NCBI RefSeq assembly: GCF_022179385.1
Contig: NZ_BPQS01000003.1
Coordinates: 1-64,000 of the forward strand
DNA from: Methylobacterium longum
GTDB taxonomy: Bacteria; Pseudomonadota; Alphaproteobacteria; Rhizobiales; Beijerinckiaceae
Reading direction: 5' to 3'
DNA length: 64,000 nt
The notes under the pieces were generated by a model. The model saw only the letters and a list, made by a program, of their open reading frames with translations. It made no database searches and was not told where the DNA came from. The translations under genes were made by a program, and so were the position numbers. This document shows, piece by piece, positions 8,916 through 17,547 of this stretch. Positions within the stretch are counted from its first letter, which is position 1. The number at the start of each line of letters is the position of its first letter.

Positions 8916-9986
8916 ATGGCAGCCTGGGTGAAAGGCGGCGCGACGGACGCGGACACCGCCATCGAGGCGGCCGCATCCCTGCTCGCCAAGGCGCGCGCGC
9001 CGGTGATCGCCGGCCTCAGCGCCGACGTGGCTGCGATCCGCGCAGCCTACGATCTCGCGGGACGCCTCGGCGCCTCGGTGGATACCGCCGGATCGGTGGC
9101 GACCTATGCCGAGCTCGGGTCGCTGAGCCGGGTCGGCGCTCTGACCACGACGCCCGCCGAGGCCGTCGGTCGCGCCGACGTGATCCTGGTCGTCGGGGAT
9201 GCGGCGTGGCAGGCGCCGCTCCTGAAGCGGCTGATCGATGCGAAGCCGACCCGCGGGCGCACAGCCGGATCGGACCGCGTGCTGCTCGCGGTCGGGGCGA
9301 ACGCCGCGGCATCGCTGGCGTGGCCGGCCGAGGGCGGCCTGCCGGAGGCGGTCGGCGTGCTGCGCGCCTACGCCCGCGGCCATCTCGCCGGAGATGCGCT
9401 TCCGGGGCAGATCGCTGCCCGGCTGGCCGACGCGCAGTACGGAGTCCTCCTCTACGATGCGGCCGAACTGGGCGAGGCCGGAATCGAGATGCTTCAGGGC
9501 CTCGCCATGGACCTGAGCGAGGCGACACGCTGCTTCACCCTCGCCAGCGGCGACGTCGGTCAGGACCGGGCGGTGGTGCCGGTCTCGGCCTGGCTCACCG
9601 GGCAGGCGCCGCGCAGCGGCTTCGGGCGCCGCGTGCCGGAGCACGATCCCTGGCGCTTCGACGCGGCCCGACAGGTCGCCGCGGGTGAGGTCGATGCCGT
9701 GCTGTGGCTGGGCGCGGTGCCCGTGCCGCGGCCGGACTGGCTGTCCGCCGTGCCGTCGATCGCGCTGGTCGCGGACGGCGAGGCGAAGGACGCCGAGGTG
9801 GTGATCGCGGTCGGCCAGCCCGGTCGCGACCATGGTGGCGTCTTGTGGAACGAGCAGCGCGCCGCGCTGACCTTCTGGCCGGCCTCCGCGCCGTCGGATC
9901 TCCCGTCGGCCGCCGCGGTGATGGCCGCCCTCAGGGAGCGCGTCGGCACGCATCAGGCCGCGTCGAGGAGTGAACCCGCATGCTGA
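8916..9986 (+). CDS. fhcB: Formyltransferase/hydrolase complex subunit B
   Basis: FhcB is a subunit of the cytoplasmic Fhc complex, which transfers the formyl group from formyl-H4MPT to methylofuran and hydrolyses it to formate. It is related to the B subunit of molybdenum/tungsten formylmethanofuran dehydrogenase. At 356 residues it is shorter and shows no iron-sulfur CxxC cluster motif and no catalytic Cys/Sec, in keeping with a hydrolytic, redox-free complex. The ATG at 8916 has a strong GAGAGGGAG ribosome binding site, and the upstream in-frame codons are not protein-like. Its last seven bases overlap the fhcA start. Confidence 0.93.
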   Translation: MAAWVKGGATDADTAIEAAASLLAKARAPVIAGLSADVAAIRAAYDLAGRLGASVDTAGSVATYAELGSLSRVGALTTTPAEAVGRADVILVVGDAAWQAPLLKRLIDAKPTRGRTAGSDRVLLAVGANAAASLAWPAEGGLPEAVGVLRAYARGHLAGDALPGQIAARLADAQYGVLLYDAAELGEAGIEMLQGLAMDLSEATRCFTLASGDVGQDRAVVPVSAWLTGQAPRSGFGRRVPEHDPWRFDAARQVAAGEVDAVLWLGAVPVPRPDWLSAVPSIALVADGEAKDAEVVIAVGQPGRDHGGVLWNEQRAALTFWPASAPSDLPSAAAVMAALRERVGTHQAASRSEPAC

Positions 9987-11626
9987 GCGTGATTCGGGGC
10001 GGGCGCGTCGTCGATCCGACCGCGTCCCGCGATTCCGTCGGTGACGTCTGGATCGAGGACGGCCGCGTCATCGATCCGCCGGGCCGCGAGCCCGACCGGG
10101 TGATCGATGCGGCGGGCTGCGTGGTGATGGCGGGCGGCGTCGAGGTGCATTCGCACATCGCGGGCGGCAACGTGATCACGTCGCGGCTGCTGCTGCCCGA
10201 CCTCTACGTGAGTGAGGCGGCGCCCGACGGCCACCCCTTCGCCCATGCCGGCGGGGCCGCGGCCTGGATCGGCTCGACCTATGCGCGGATGGGCTACACT
10301 ACGGCCGTCGAGCCGGCGATGCCGCCGACCCACGCGCTTGGGACGCAGCTCGAACTCGCCGACATCCCGCTTCTCGACCGCGGCGCCCTCACCGTGATGG
10401 GCAACGACGACCAGCTCCTCCAGCTCCTCCGGGACCGTCAGGGCGGCAACGCCGTGCGCGACCTCGTCGCCCTGTCGGTCGCCCAGTCGCGCGGCCTCGG
10501 AGTGAAGTGCATCAATGCCGGTGGCGCCTCTGCCTTCAAGGACGGAGCGCTGCGCCTGTCGCTGGACGAGGAGATCCCCTGCTACGGGCTTACGACGCGG
10601 CAGATCATGGGATCGCTCCTCGACGCGGTCGAGGCGATCGGCGTACCGCACCCGCTCCACGTCCACTGCAACAACCTCGGGCTGCCCGGAGCGGACGACA
10701 GCTTCATGGCCACTCTCGATGCGGCGGAAGGTCGGCGCATCCATTTCGCCCACGCCCAGTTCTACGCCTACGGGGTCTCCGATCCGGCCAATCCCGGCAC
10801 CGGCGGCTTCCGGTCGGCCGCCGAGCGGATCGCGCGGGCGATCAGCGACAATCCGAACGCCACGCTCGACATCGGGCAGGTTGTGTTCGGGCAGACGGTG
10901 ACGGTCTCCCTCGACATCCTGCGTCAGTTCGCGGGCCGGAAGGGCGCGAAGCCGAAGAAGTGGGTGCTGAACGCGGGCGATGCCGAGGGCGGCGGCGTCG
11001 TGCCGTTCCTGTACCGGCCCCGGGGCCCGACCAGTTCGCTGCAATGGGCGATCGGCCTGGAGATCATGCTGCTCTCCACCGATCCGGAGCGGACGATCCT
11101 GACCACGGACCATCCGAACGGCGGACCCTTCACCCAGTATCCGCGCATCATCCACCTGTTGATGGACAAGTCCGAGCGCGACCGCGAGATCGCGACGCTG
11201 CCGGCCATCGTGGGCGAGCGCTCCGGATTGCCGGGTCTCGAGCGCGAGTACTCGCTCTCGGAGATCGCTCAGCTGACCCGTTCTGGACCCGCCAAGCTCC
11301 TGGGCCTCGCCGACCGTGGCCATCTGCGGCCGGGCGCCCGGGCGGACGTCGCGGTCTACGGCGACGACACGGATCGCACCGCGATGTTCACCGCCGCGAA
11401 GCTCGTCCTGAAGGACGGCGTACCGATCGTCGAGGACGGCGAAGTGGTCGAATGGCGCGCCGGCCGCACGCTCTCGCTCACGGTGGAATCCGACCACGCG
11501 ATGGAGAAGCGCGCCGATGCCTACCTGACGGAGCGCTTCGGCGCAGGGCTCGACAGCTTCGCCGTGCCGGATGCGGCTTTCGGTGAGGGCACCGAGAACT
11601 TCGAGGCGGTTCCATGCCGGGCCTGA
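9980..11626 (+). CDS. fhcA: Formyltransferase/hydrolase complex subunit A (metal-dependent amidohydrolase)
   Basis: FhcA is the hydrolytic subunit, releasing formate from formyl-methylofuran. It is a 548-residue amidohydrolase-fold protein like FwdA/FmdA. The N-terminal metal-binding HSHIAGGN motif follows MAGGVEV. Further histidine-containing segments (HVHCNNLG, IHFAHAQFYAYG, TTDHPNGGPF) supply the expected metal ligands. The ATG overlaps the end of fhcB by seven bases and fhcD begins 27 bases downstream, so the four fhc genes form one operon in the order B-A-D-C. Confidence 0.96.
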   Translation: MLSVIRGGRVVDPTASRDSVGDVWIEDGRVIDPPGREPDRVIDAAGCVVMAGGVEVHSHIAGGNVITSRLLLPDLYVSEAAPDGHPFAHAGGAAAWIGSTYARMGYTTAVEPAMPPTHALGTQLELADIPLLDRGALTVMGNDDQLLQLLRDRQGGNAVRDLVALSVAQSRGLGVKCINAGGASAFKDGALRLSLDEEIPCYGLTTRQIMGSLLDAVEAIGVPHPLHVHCNNLGLPGADDSFMATLDAAEGRRIHFAHAQFYAYGVSDPANPGTGGFRSAAERIARAISDNPNATLDIGQVVFGQTVTVSLDILRQFAGRKGAKPKKWVLNAGDAEGGGVVPFLYRPRGPTSSLQWAIGLEIMLLSTDPERTILTTDHPNGGPFTQYPRIIHLLMDKSERDREIATLPAIVGERSGLPGLEREYSLSEIAQLTRSGPAKLLGLADRGHLRPGARADVAVYGDDTDRTAMFTAAKLVLKDGVPIVEDGEVVEWRAGRTLSLTVESDHAMEKRADAYLTERFGAGLDSFAVPDAAFGEGTENFEAVPCRA

Positions 11627-11653
11627 TCAGCGGGGCGAGCCGCGGGAAGAACG

Positions 11654-12601
11654 ATGTCTGATCTCACCCTCAACGGCATCCCGGTCATCGATACCTTCGC
11701 GGAGGCGTTCGACGTGGCCGGTACCGCCATCGTCGTCACCAACGACACCGCCAAGTGGGCGATGATCGCCGCGACCACGATGACGGGCTTCGCCACCTCG
11801 GTGATCGGCTGCGGCGCCGAAGCCGGCATCGACGCCGAACTCTCCCCGGAGGAGACGCCGGACGGGCGGCCGGGCGTACGCATCCTGCTCTTCGGCTTCG
11901 AGCCGAACGGGCTCAAGGACCAGCTGATCAAGCGGGTCGGCCAGTGCATCCTCACCTGTCCGGGCACCGCCTGCTATGCGGGCGTCGATGGGCCGACCAA
12001 GATCAAGCTCGGCGGCGCGATCCGCTATTTCGGCGACGGCTTCGCGGTGGCCAAGCGCCTTCCCGACGCCACCGGCAAGGCGCGGCGCTACTGGCGCATT
12101 CCGGTGATGGACGGCGAGTTCCTCTGCGAGGACACGGTCCGCGCCGTCGATGGCGCGGTCGGCGGCGGCAACCTGCTGTTCCTCGGCCGCACCCATGCCG
12201 AGACGCTGAAGGTGGCGGAGATCGCGGTCGAGGCCGCCAAGGCGGTGCCCGGCGCGATCCTGCCGTTCCCCGGAGGCATCGTCCGCTCCGGCTCGAAGGT
12301 CGGTGGCCGGACGAAGGGCATGATGGCCTCGACCAACGACGCCTATTGTCCGACCCTGAAGGGCCGTGCCGGCTCGGCGCTGCCGGCCGAGTGCGGCGTC
12401 GTGCTGGAGATCGTCATCGACGCCCTCACCTCGCAGGGCGTGTCCGATTCCATGCGCGCGGGCCTGCACGCCGCCACGGAAATCGGCAGCAGGCACGGGT
12501 TGGTCGCGGTCACGGCCGGCAATTACGGCGGTAATCTCGGCCGCCATCACTACCACCTGCGCGACCTGATCGCGCCGCATGACGCCACGAAGGAGGGCTG
12601 A
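11654..12601 (+). CDS. fhcD: Formyltransferase/hydrolase complex subunit D (formylmethanofuran:H4MPT formyltransferase)
   Basis: FhcD (Ftr homologue) moves the formyl group between H4MPT and methylofuran. The 315-residue protein has the Ftr length and landmarks: ITNDTAKWAMIAATTMTGFATS near the start in the form VTNDTAKWAMIAATT, KLGGAIRYFGDGF, and VNGNYGG-like AGNYGGNLGRHHYHLRDL at the C-terminus. It belongs to the fhcBADC operon and ends three bases before the fhcC start codon. Confidence 0.96.
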   Translation: MSDLTLNGIPVIDTFAEAFDVAGTAIVVTNDTAKWAMIAATTMTGFATSVIGCGAEAGIDAELSPEETPDGRPGVRILLFGFEPNGLKDQLIKRVGQCILTCPGTACYAGVDGPTKIKLGGAIRYFGDGFAVAKRLPDATGKARRYWRIPVMDGEFLCEDTVRAVDGAVGGGNLLFLGRTHAETLKVAEIAVEAAKAVPGAILPFPGGIVRSGSKVGGRTKGMMASTNDAYCPTLKGRAGSALPAECGVVLEIVIDALTSQGVSDSMRAGLHAATEIGSRHGLVAVTAGNYGGNLGRHHYHLRDLIAPHDATKEG

Positions 12602-12604
12602 GCC

Positions 12605-13399
12605 TTGAGCACCCTCATCCTGCGCGCGGCCCCGCCCGAGCGGCTGGACTTCCTCGCCGTCAACCCGTTGGCGCTCAGCGGCCTCTCGCAGAGCGAGGCT
12701 GAGCGCCTGAATGTCGGAACCACCCGGACGGGCGTTCGCCTCGGCGATTGTTTCGCCGTCAAACTCGACGGCTCCGACACCCTGATCATCGAGGGTGGCC
12801 ATGAACGTCTGGACCGCGTCGGCGCAGCCCTCTCGGAAGGCACGATCCGCGTGACCGGTGACGTCGGCCAGCGCCTCGGCGCCGGCATGGCGGGGGGCAG
12901 CCTGACGGTCACCGGCAATGCCGGCCCCTACGCGGCCTCCGGCGCGACTGGCGGCACGATCCTGATCGAGGGCGACGCTGGCGACCATGCCGGCGGCGCG
13001 GTCTACGCCGCCAAGGCGGGTCTCGACGGCGCCACGCTGATCATCCGCGGGACGGCGGGCGACCATCTCGGCGACCGGATGCGGCGCGGGACCATCGTGG
13101 CCGGCCGTGCGGGCGCCTTCGCGGGTTCGCGCATGATCGCCGGTACCCTGGCGGCCCTCGCGGTCGGTGACCATCCGGGTCTCGGCATGCGTCGCGGGAC
13201 GCTCGTTCTGGGTTCCCACGGCCGGATGGCCGCGACCTTCGTGGAGACCGGGACGCACGACCTCGTGTTCCTGCGCCTGCTGGCCACGGCCCTGCGCGGT
13301 CTCAGTCCCGAGCACGCCGAACTCCTCGGCCGGCCGCTGCGTCGCTACTCGGGCGATCTCGCCACGATCGCCAAGGGCGAGATCTGGGTCGCGGCCTGA
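12605..13399 (+). CDS. fhcC: Formyltransferase/hydrolase complex subunit C
   Basis: FhcC is the beta-helix subunit of the Fhc complex, homologous to FwdC/FmdC and to the C-terminal domain of glutamate synthase large subunit. The 264-residue sequence shows the repeated G-x-x-G-x-x-M/A-x-G-G pattern (GDVGQRLGAGMAGGSLTVTG, GDHLGDRMRRGTI, GDHPGLGMRRGTL). The start appears to be TTG, preceded by a strong AGGAGGG ribosome binding site that overlaps the end of fhcD. It is the last gene of the fhc operon. Confidence 0.94.
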   Translation: MSTLILRAAPPERLDFLAVNPLALSGLSQSEAERLNVGTTRTGVRLGDCFAVKLDGSDTLIIEGGHERLDRVGAALSEGTIRVTGDVGQRLGAGMAGGSLTVTGNAGPYAASGATGGTILIEGDAGDHAGGAVYAAKAGLDGATLIIRGTAGDHLGDRMRRGTIVAGRAGAFAGSRMIAGTLAALAVGDHPGLGMRRGTLVLGSHGRMAATFVETGTHDLVFLRLLATALRGLSPEHAELLGRPLRRYSGDLATIAKGEIWVAA

Positions 13400-13483
13400 C
13401 GCCACCTGGGCAAGGAGCGTGGACGCATCCTATGCTTCCCGCCAAGCCGGCCCGTCCGAGGCCGGCAGCCCGGGAGCGCGCCC

Positions 13484-13690
13484 ATGCTGTTGCTGCTGTC
13501 GATCTGCCTCGTCGCCCAGCCCTCGACCTGCCGCGAGGATCGGATCGAGATGTCGTTCGAGAAATCGAGCCCGTTCGTGTGCCTGCGCAATTCGCAGAGC
13601 GCCTTGGCGACCTGGCAGGCTGCGCATCCCGAATGGCATGTCGAGCGCTGGCGCTGCGCCGCCAAGGGCAGCGTCCCGAAGGATCTGTGA
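13484..13690 (+). CDS. Small secreted cysteine-containing protein, unknown function
   Basis: This 68-residue protein begins with a hydrophobic signal-like segment (MLLLLSICLVAQPS). The remainder carries three conserved-looking cysteines and a Trp-rich stretch (TWQAAHPEWHVERWRC). A GGGAG ribosome binding site lies just before the ATG. It sits between fhcC and the mxbD sensor kinase on the same strand. I recall similar small proteins in other Rhizobiales with the W..HP.W.V.RW.C pattern, which supports it being real, but no function is known to me. Confidence 0.65.
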   Translation: MLLLLSICLVAQPSTCREDRIEMSFEKSSPFVCLRNSQSALATWQAAHPEWHVERWRCAAKGSVPKDL

Positions 13691-13789
13691 GGGCACCTTG
13701 GTTCTATGGGCGAGTGATGACATGCTCGCCCCGGTCCTGAGACCCGGGTCTGCATCACCATCGCGGCCGGGCGACGCCCGGAACTCACC

Positions 13790-15424
13790 ATGCGCTCGCT
13801 GAAGGTCCGCTTCGCGCTGTTGCTCGGTGGTACGGCCATCGTGGTGGTGCTGGCCGCGGCCGCCGCGCTGGCGGCGATCGGGGCCGCCGAGCGGACGGTC
13901 GACCGCACCCTCGAAGCGCAGCGGCGCCTTGAGCTGCTGGCCGAATTGTCCGGCCGCCTCACGCAATTCGGCCTCGCGGCCGTGGAAACCGTCGGCAGTC
14001 CCGACAACCAGCCGGAGGCCATGGCGATCGCCCGCGACAACGCCGACCGGGCGCTGACCACCGTGGACGAAGCCCTCGCCAGGAGTTTCCCGCCGACCGA
14101 CGATCCGGCCGACCGGATGCAGTACGCGGCGCGCACGCGTCCCATGGCGCAGCTGCGGGCGGCCCGCGTCGTCCTCGACCGGCAGGTGGCGCTGATCAGC
14201 CGGCAGACGGAGCCGGAACGGCGCCAGGACGCCATCAAGGGAGCGCTGAACGGCTTCGGCGCCATGACCGGCCAGCCGCTCTCGTTCCTGATCGAGGCCG
14301 AGCGGCGCAGCATGGCGCTCGGGTCCGAGCAGGCCCGCGCCCTCTCGGAGCGCCTGCGCGTCGCGGCGGCCTCCGCGGTGGCCGCCGCGCTGGTACTCCT
14401 CGCGATCCTCTATCGGAGCGTCACGCGGCCGACCCTGGCCCGCATCGAGGAGGTGCGCCGGGCGGCGAGCGCCATCGGTCACGGCGCGCTGGACACACGC
14501 CTGTCCGTCGCGACGCGGGACGAACTCGGCCTGCTGATGACCAACGTCAACCGCATGGCCGCGCGCTTGGCGCGGCGGGAGTCGCGCGTCGCGGCGGATC
14601 GGGCCGCGCTCGAGGACACCGTGGCAGCGCGCACCGCCGACCTGCGCGCCGCCAATGCCCGTCTTGAAGCCGTCGATCAGTCCCGCCGGCGCTTCTTCGC
14701 CGATGTCAGCCACGAGCTGCGCACGCCCCTGACGGTCATCCTCGGTGAATGCGACCTCGCCCTTCGCGGTGCGTCCCGCGGCGCGGATCCGGGACCGGTC
14801 TTCGCCACGATCAAGAAGCGGGCGCAGCGGCTCAAGCTGCGCGTCGAGGACCTGCTGCGCGTCGCCCGGTCCGAATCCGGCGAGATCGAGTTCGACAGGC
14901 GCCCCCTCGGGCTCGCCCTCGTCCTGTCCGAGGCGGTGGACAACATGACTTCGGAAGCCGCCCGCCGCCGCGTCGGCCTCACCCTCGATCCCGGGACCCG
15001 GGACGTGGAGTGCCTCGCCGATCGGGAGTGGATCCGGCAGACCGTCGAGAGCCTCGTGGACAACGCCCTGCGCCACGCCGCCGGTGTCAGCCGGGTCGAG
15101 GTCGCCCTGACGCCGGGCCCCGGTCCCGTCGGACGCATCACCGTGACGGACGACGGGCCCGGCTTCGGCGCCTCCGAGACCGAACTCTTCGAGCGTTTCC
15201 GGCGTGGCAAGAGCGCGGGTCCCGACGAGACCGGCTTCGGTATCGGCCTCGCCCTCGCGCGCTGGATCGTCGAACAGCACGGCGGCACGATCCGGCTGGG
15301 CTCCGGACCGGACGGACGCGGCGCCCGCGTCAGCCTGGACATGCCCGCGCTCGATCCGGCATGGATTGCGGAGACGGCCGGGAACGCGGCCGGCGACGCG
15401 CAGGTGAAGGAGTCGGCCGCATGA
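13790..15424 (+). CDS. mxbD: Membrane sensor histidine kinase, probable MxbD
   Basis: This is a 544-residue classical sensor kinase. A membrane segment at about residues 8-30 precedes a periplasmic sensing region, and a second segment lies at about 188-207. A HAMP linker (RSVTRPTLARIEEVRRAASAIG...) follows, then the HisKA box with phospho-acceptor His308 (FFADVSHELRTPLTVILGE). The ATPase domain has N and G boxes (VDNALRHAA, VTDDGPGFG, GFGIGLALARWIVEQHGG). Its place between the fhc operon and pqqA matches the mxbDM pair, which is required for methanol dehydrogenase expression in Methylobacterium. The identity with MxbD therefore rests on synteny plus domain type. Its stop overlaps the regulator start. 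Confidence 0.85.
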   Translation: MRSLKVRFALLLGGTAIVVVLAAAAALAAIGAAERTVDRTLEAQRRLELLAELSGRLTQFGLAAVETVGSPDNQPEAMAIARDNADRALTTVDEALARSFPPTDDPADRMQYAARTRPMAQLRAARVVLDRQVALISRQTEPERRQDAIKGALNGFGAMTGQPLSFLIEAERRSMALGSEQARALSERLRVAAASAVAAALVLLAILYRSVTRPTLARIEEVRRAASAIGHGALDTRLSVATRDELGLLMTNVNRMAARLARRESRVAADRAALEDTVAARTADLRAANARLEAVDQSRRRFFADVSHELRTPLTVILGECDLALRGASRGADPGPVFATIKKRAQRLKLRVEDLLRVARSESGEIEFDRRPLGLALVLSEAVDNMTSEAARRRVGLTLDPGTRDVECLADREWIRQTVESLVDNALRHAAGVSRVEVALTPGPGPVGRITVTDDGPGFGASETELFERFRRGKSAGPDETGFGIGLALARWIVEQHGGTIRLGSGPDGRGARVSLDMPALDPAWIAETAGNAAGDAQVKESAA

Positions 15425-16125
15425 CGCGGATCCTGATCGTCGAGGACGACGTCGACATCCGGGGGCTTCTCGCTCGGGGACTGGAGGCGGAAGGATTCGA
15501 GGTCGGTACGGCGGCCTGTGTCGATGAGGCGCTCAAGGCAGCGCACGACCCGGCACCGGGCGCCGTCCTCCTCGACATCAACCTGCCGGACGGGTCCGGC
15601 CACGACGTCTGCCGCTCCCTGCGCGAGGGCGGCTTTCCCGGCGCGATCCTGTTCCTCTCCGCCCGGGACGAGATCCGCGACCGGGCCGAGGGGCTGGCCC
15701 TCGGCGCCGACGACTACATCATCAAGCCGTTCGAATTCGACGAGCTGGTGGCGCGCCTGCGCACGCATCTCATGCGGCGCGAGCAGGCCGAGGCACCGCG
15801 TTCACGCATCACGGCGGGCAAACTGATGCTCGATCTCGACACCCGCCAGGCGAGCTGCGGCGAGGCCAGTGCCCGCCTGACGCCGCGCGAAGCCGACCTG
15901 CTCGCCATGCTGATGGAGAGCATCGGAAAGCCGGTTTCCCGGGCCGACATCTTCGACCGCCTCTGGGCGAGCCAGGGTGGCCTGTCCCTCAACGTGGTCG
16001 ACGTCTATATCGGCTACCTGCGCTCCAAGATGGCGGATTTCATCCGCTACGGAGGCCCGGTTCTGGTGACGGTACGGGGCAAAGGCTTCATGCTGGAGCT
16101 GCGCGGACCCGACTTCCGCCAGTGA
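15421..16125 (+). CDS. mxbM: OmpR-family response regulator, probable MxbM
   Basis: This 234-residue response regulator has the acidic pocket (LIVEDDVD), the phospho-acceptor Asp52 (LLDINLPDGSG) and the conserved Lys in IIKPFEFDEL. Its C-terminal winged-helix DNA-binding domain includes TPREADLLAMLMES and VVDVYIGYLRSKM. The ATG overlaps the mxbD stop (ATGA), so the pair is co-translated. An open frame extending upstream in the same phase lies inside mxbD and was rejected. By synteny it is MxbM, an activator of methanol-oxidation genes. The pqqA leader 160 bases downstream carries a direct repeat of the spacing such regulators bind. Confidence 0.85.
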   Translation: MTRILIVEDDVDIRGLLARGLEAEGFEVGTAACVDEALKAAHDPAPGAVLLDINLPDGSGHDVCRSLREGGFPGAILFLSARDEIRDRAEGLALGADDYIIKPFEFDELVARLRTHLMRREQAEAPRSRITAGKLMLDLDTRQASCGEASARLTPREADLLAMLMESIGKPVSRADIFDRLWASQGGLSLNVVDVYIGYLRSKMADFIRYGGPVLVTVRGKGFMLELRGPDFRQ

Positions 16126-16225
16126 GCCACTGTACTTAAGTCGCACCCGCGCGCATTTCTCGATGGTTTCCGGGCATTTAGGAAGTCTCTCACGAAAAAT
16201 TTGGGAGGATCCGGCAACTTAGTGC

Positions 16226-16255
16226 TTGAAGCGCGCTGCTGAATCGTCGATACCT
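16226..16255 (+). promoter_or_regulatory. Candidate pqqA promoter
   Basis: The hexamers TTGAAG (16226-16231) and ATACCT (16250-16255) are separated by 18 bases. They would place a transcription start near 16262, about 87 bases before the pqqA ATG. This resembles the leader length of roughly 95 bases that I recall for the M. extorquens pqqA-equivalent gene. The assignment is by eye only. Confidence 0.4.
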
Positions 16256-16287
16256 CTCCCGCGCCAGAAATGAGAGCGCCATCAGTG

Positions 16288-16305
16288 TCTTAGGGTCCTC
16301 TTAGG
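16288..16305 (+). promoter_or_regulatory. Direct repeat upstream of pqqA, possible regulator site
   Basis: Two identical TCTTAGG heptamers (16288-16294 and 16299-16305) lie one helical turn (11 bases) apart, 44 bases before the pqqA start. Tandem half-sites with this spacing are typical for OmpR-family regulators, and such a regulator (mxbM) is the neighbouring gene. If transcription starts near 16262, the repeat would lie in the leader and not upstream of the promoter, which weakens the case. Confidence 0.35.
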
Positions 16306-16348
16306 AACCGCGTGACGCTCGGTGTAGATGTCGCCAAGGAGAAACACC

Positions 16349-16438
16349 ATGAAGTGGGCTGCCCCGATCGTGTCCGAGATCTGCGTCGGCATGGAAGTGA
16401 CGAGCTACGAGTCGGCCGAGATCGACACCTTCAACTGA
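16349..16438 (+). CDS. pqqA: PQQ precursor peptide PqqA
   Basis: PqqA is the 29-residue ribosomal peptide whose Glu16 and Tyr20 side chains are cross-linked and excised to become pyrroloquinoline quinone. The sequence begins MKWAAPIVSEICVGMEVTSY, with Glu16 and Tyr20 in the required E-x-x-x-Y arrangement, and ends in IDTFN. An AAGGAG ribosome binding site lies at 16336-16341. The gene is too short for routine gene calling. It heads the pqqA-B-C/D-E run, with pqqB starting 33 bases downstream. Confidence 0.97.
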   Translation: MKWAAPIVSEICVGMEVTSYESAEIDTFN

Positions 16439-16471
16439 GTTTAACGGGCCGGGGATCTCGGGAGCCGCACC

Positions 16472-17371
16472 ATGCGCGTCGTGATCCTCGGTTCCGCAGC
16501 CGGCGGCGGCCTTCCACAGTGGAATTGCCGCTGCCCCATCTGCACCCTGGCACGGTCCGAGCCGGATCGTGTGCGGCCCAGGACGCAGTCGAGCATCGCG
16601 GTCTCCGCCGACGGATCGGATTGGCTGCTGATCAACGCGTCGCCGGACATCCGGCAGCAACTCTTCGACAACCCGCAGATGCATCCGCGCGAAGGCCTGC
16701 GCCATTCGCCGATCCGCGCCGTCCTCCTGACCAACGGCGATGTCGATCACGTCGCTGGATTGCTCACGCTGCGCGAGGGCCAGCCCTACGCGCTCTACGC
16801 CACCCGCGGCATCCTCGACTCGGTCAGCGCGAACCGCGTCTTCGACGTGATGGCCGAGGGCGTGGTCGCCCGCCAGGCAATCGGCATGGATCAGGTCTTC
16901 GAGCCCCTGCCCGGACTCTCGGTCACCCTCTTCCCCGTGCCCGGCAAGGTGCCGCTCTGGCTCGAGGACGAGACGATGGAGATCGGCGCCGAAACCGAGA
17001 CCACGGTGGGCGCCCTGATCGAGGCCGGGGGCCGGCGCCTCGCGTATATTCCCGGCTGTGCCCGGGTCACCGATGGTCTGCGGGCCCGGATCGCCGGCGT
17101 CGACGCGTTGCTGTTCGACGGCACCGTGCTGCACGACGACGACATGATCCGGGCCGGGGTCGGAACGAAGACCGGCTGGCGCATGGGGCACGTTCCGATG
17201 CGCGGCGAGGGCGGCTCGATCGACGCCCTGGCGCAGGTCGATCTCGGTCGCCGCATCTTCGTGCACATCAACAACACCAATCCGGTGCTCGTCGAAGGAT
17301 CGCGGGAACGGACGGAGATCGAGACGTCCGGTTGGACGGTGGCGCACGATGGATTGAGCCTCTCGCTCTAG
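16472..17371 (+). CDS. pqqB: PQQ biosynthesis protein PqqB
   Basis: This 299-residue metallo-beta-lactamase-fold protein is now viewed as the iron hydroxylase that oxidises the tyrosine-derived part of the PQQ intermediate. The N-terminus [19 protein letters not shown], the cysteine cluster NCRCPIC (a structural zinc site) and the metal-binding [13 protein letters not shown] segment (the family's variant of HxHxDH) are present. It follows pqqA by 33 bases and precedes pqqC/D by about 175 bases. Confidence 0.96.
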   Translation: MRVVILGSAAGGGLPQWNCRCPICTLARSEPDRVRPRTQSSIAVSADGSDWLLINASPDIRQQLFDNPQMHPREGLRHSPIRAVLLTNGDVDHVAGLLTLREGQPYALYATRGILDSVSANRVFDVMAEGVVARQAIGMDQVFEPLPGLSVTLFPVPGKVPLWLEDETMEIGAETETTVGALIEAGGRRLAYIPGCARVTDGLRARIAGVDALLFDGTVLHDDDMIRAGVGTKTGWRMGHVPMRGEGGSIDALAQVDLGRRIFVHINNTNPVLVEGSRERTEIETSGWTVAHDGLSLSL

Positions 17372-17547
17372 ATCCTGCGCCCTGTGCCGCAGGCACGAGC
17401 GGCTGGGAACGGGCGCGCCGCAGGGACGGAAGGTTGGGCTCGCCCACCACCGGCACTATATCGTCCCAACGCTGAGAAGCGCGCCCCGAGGCCAAGGGCG
17501 TGACCACGAGCAGGAAACGCGACCCGAGGACGGACGCCGGACACGCC

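Noticed and set aside
13739..13750. AGACCCGGGTCT palindrome before mxbD
   Set aside because: A 12-base GC palindrome is expected by chance at this composition, and there is no second copy or promoter context to support a site.
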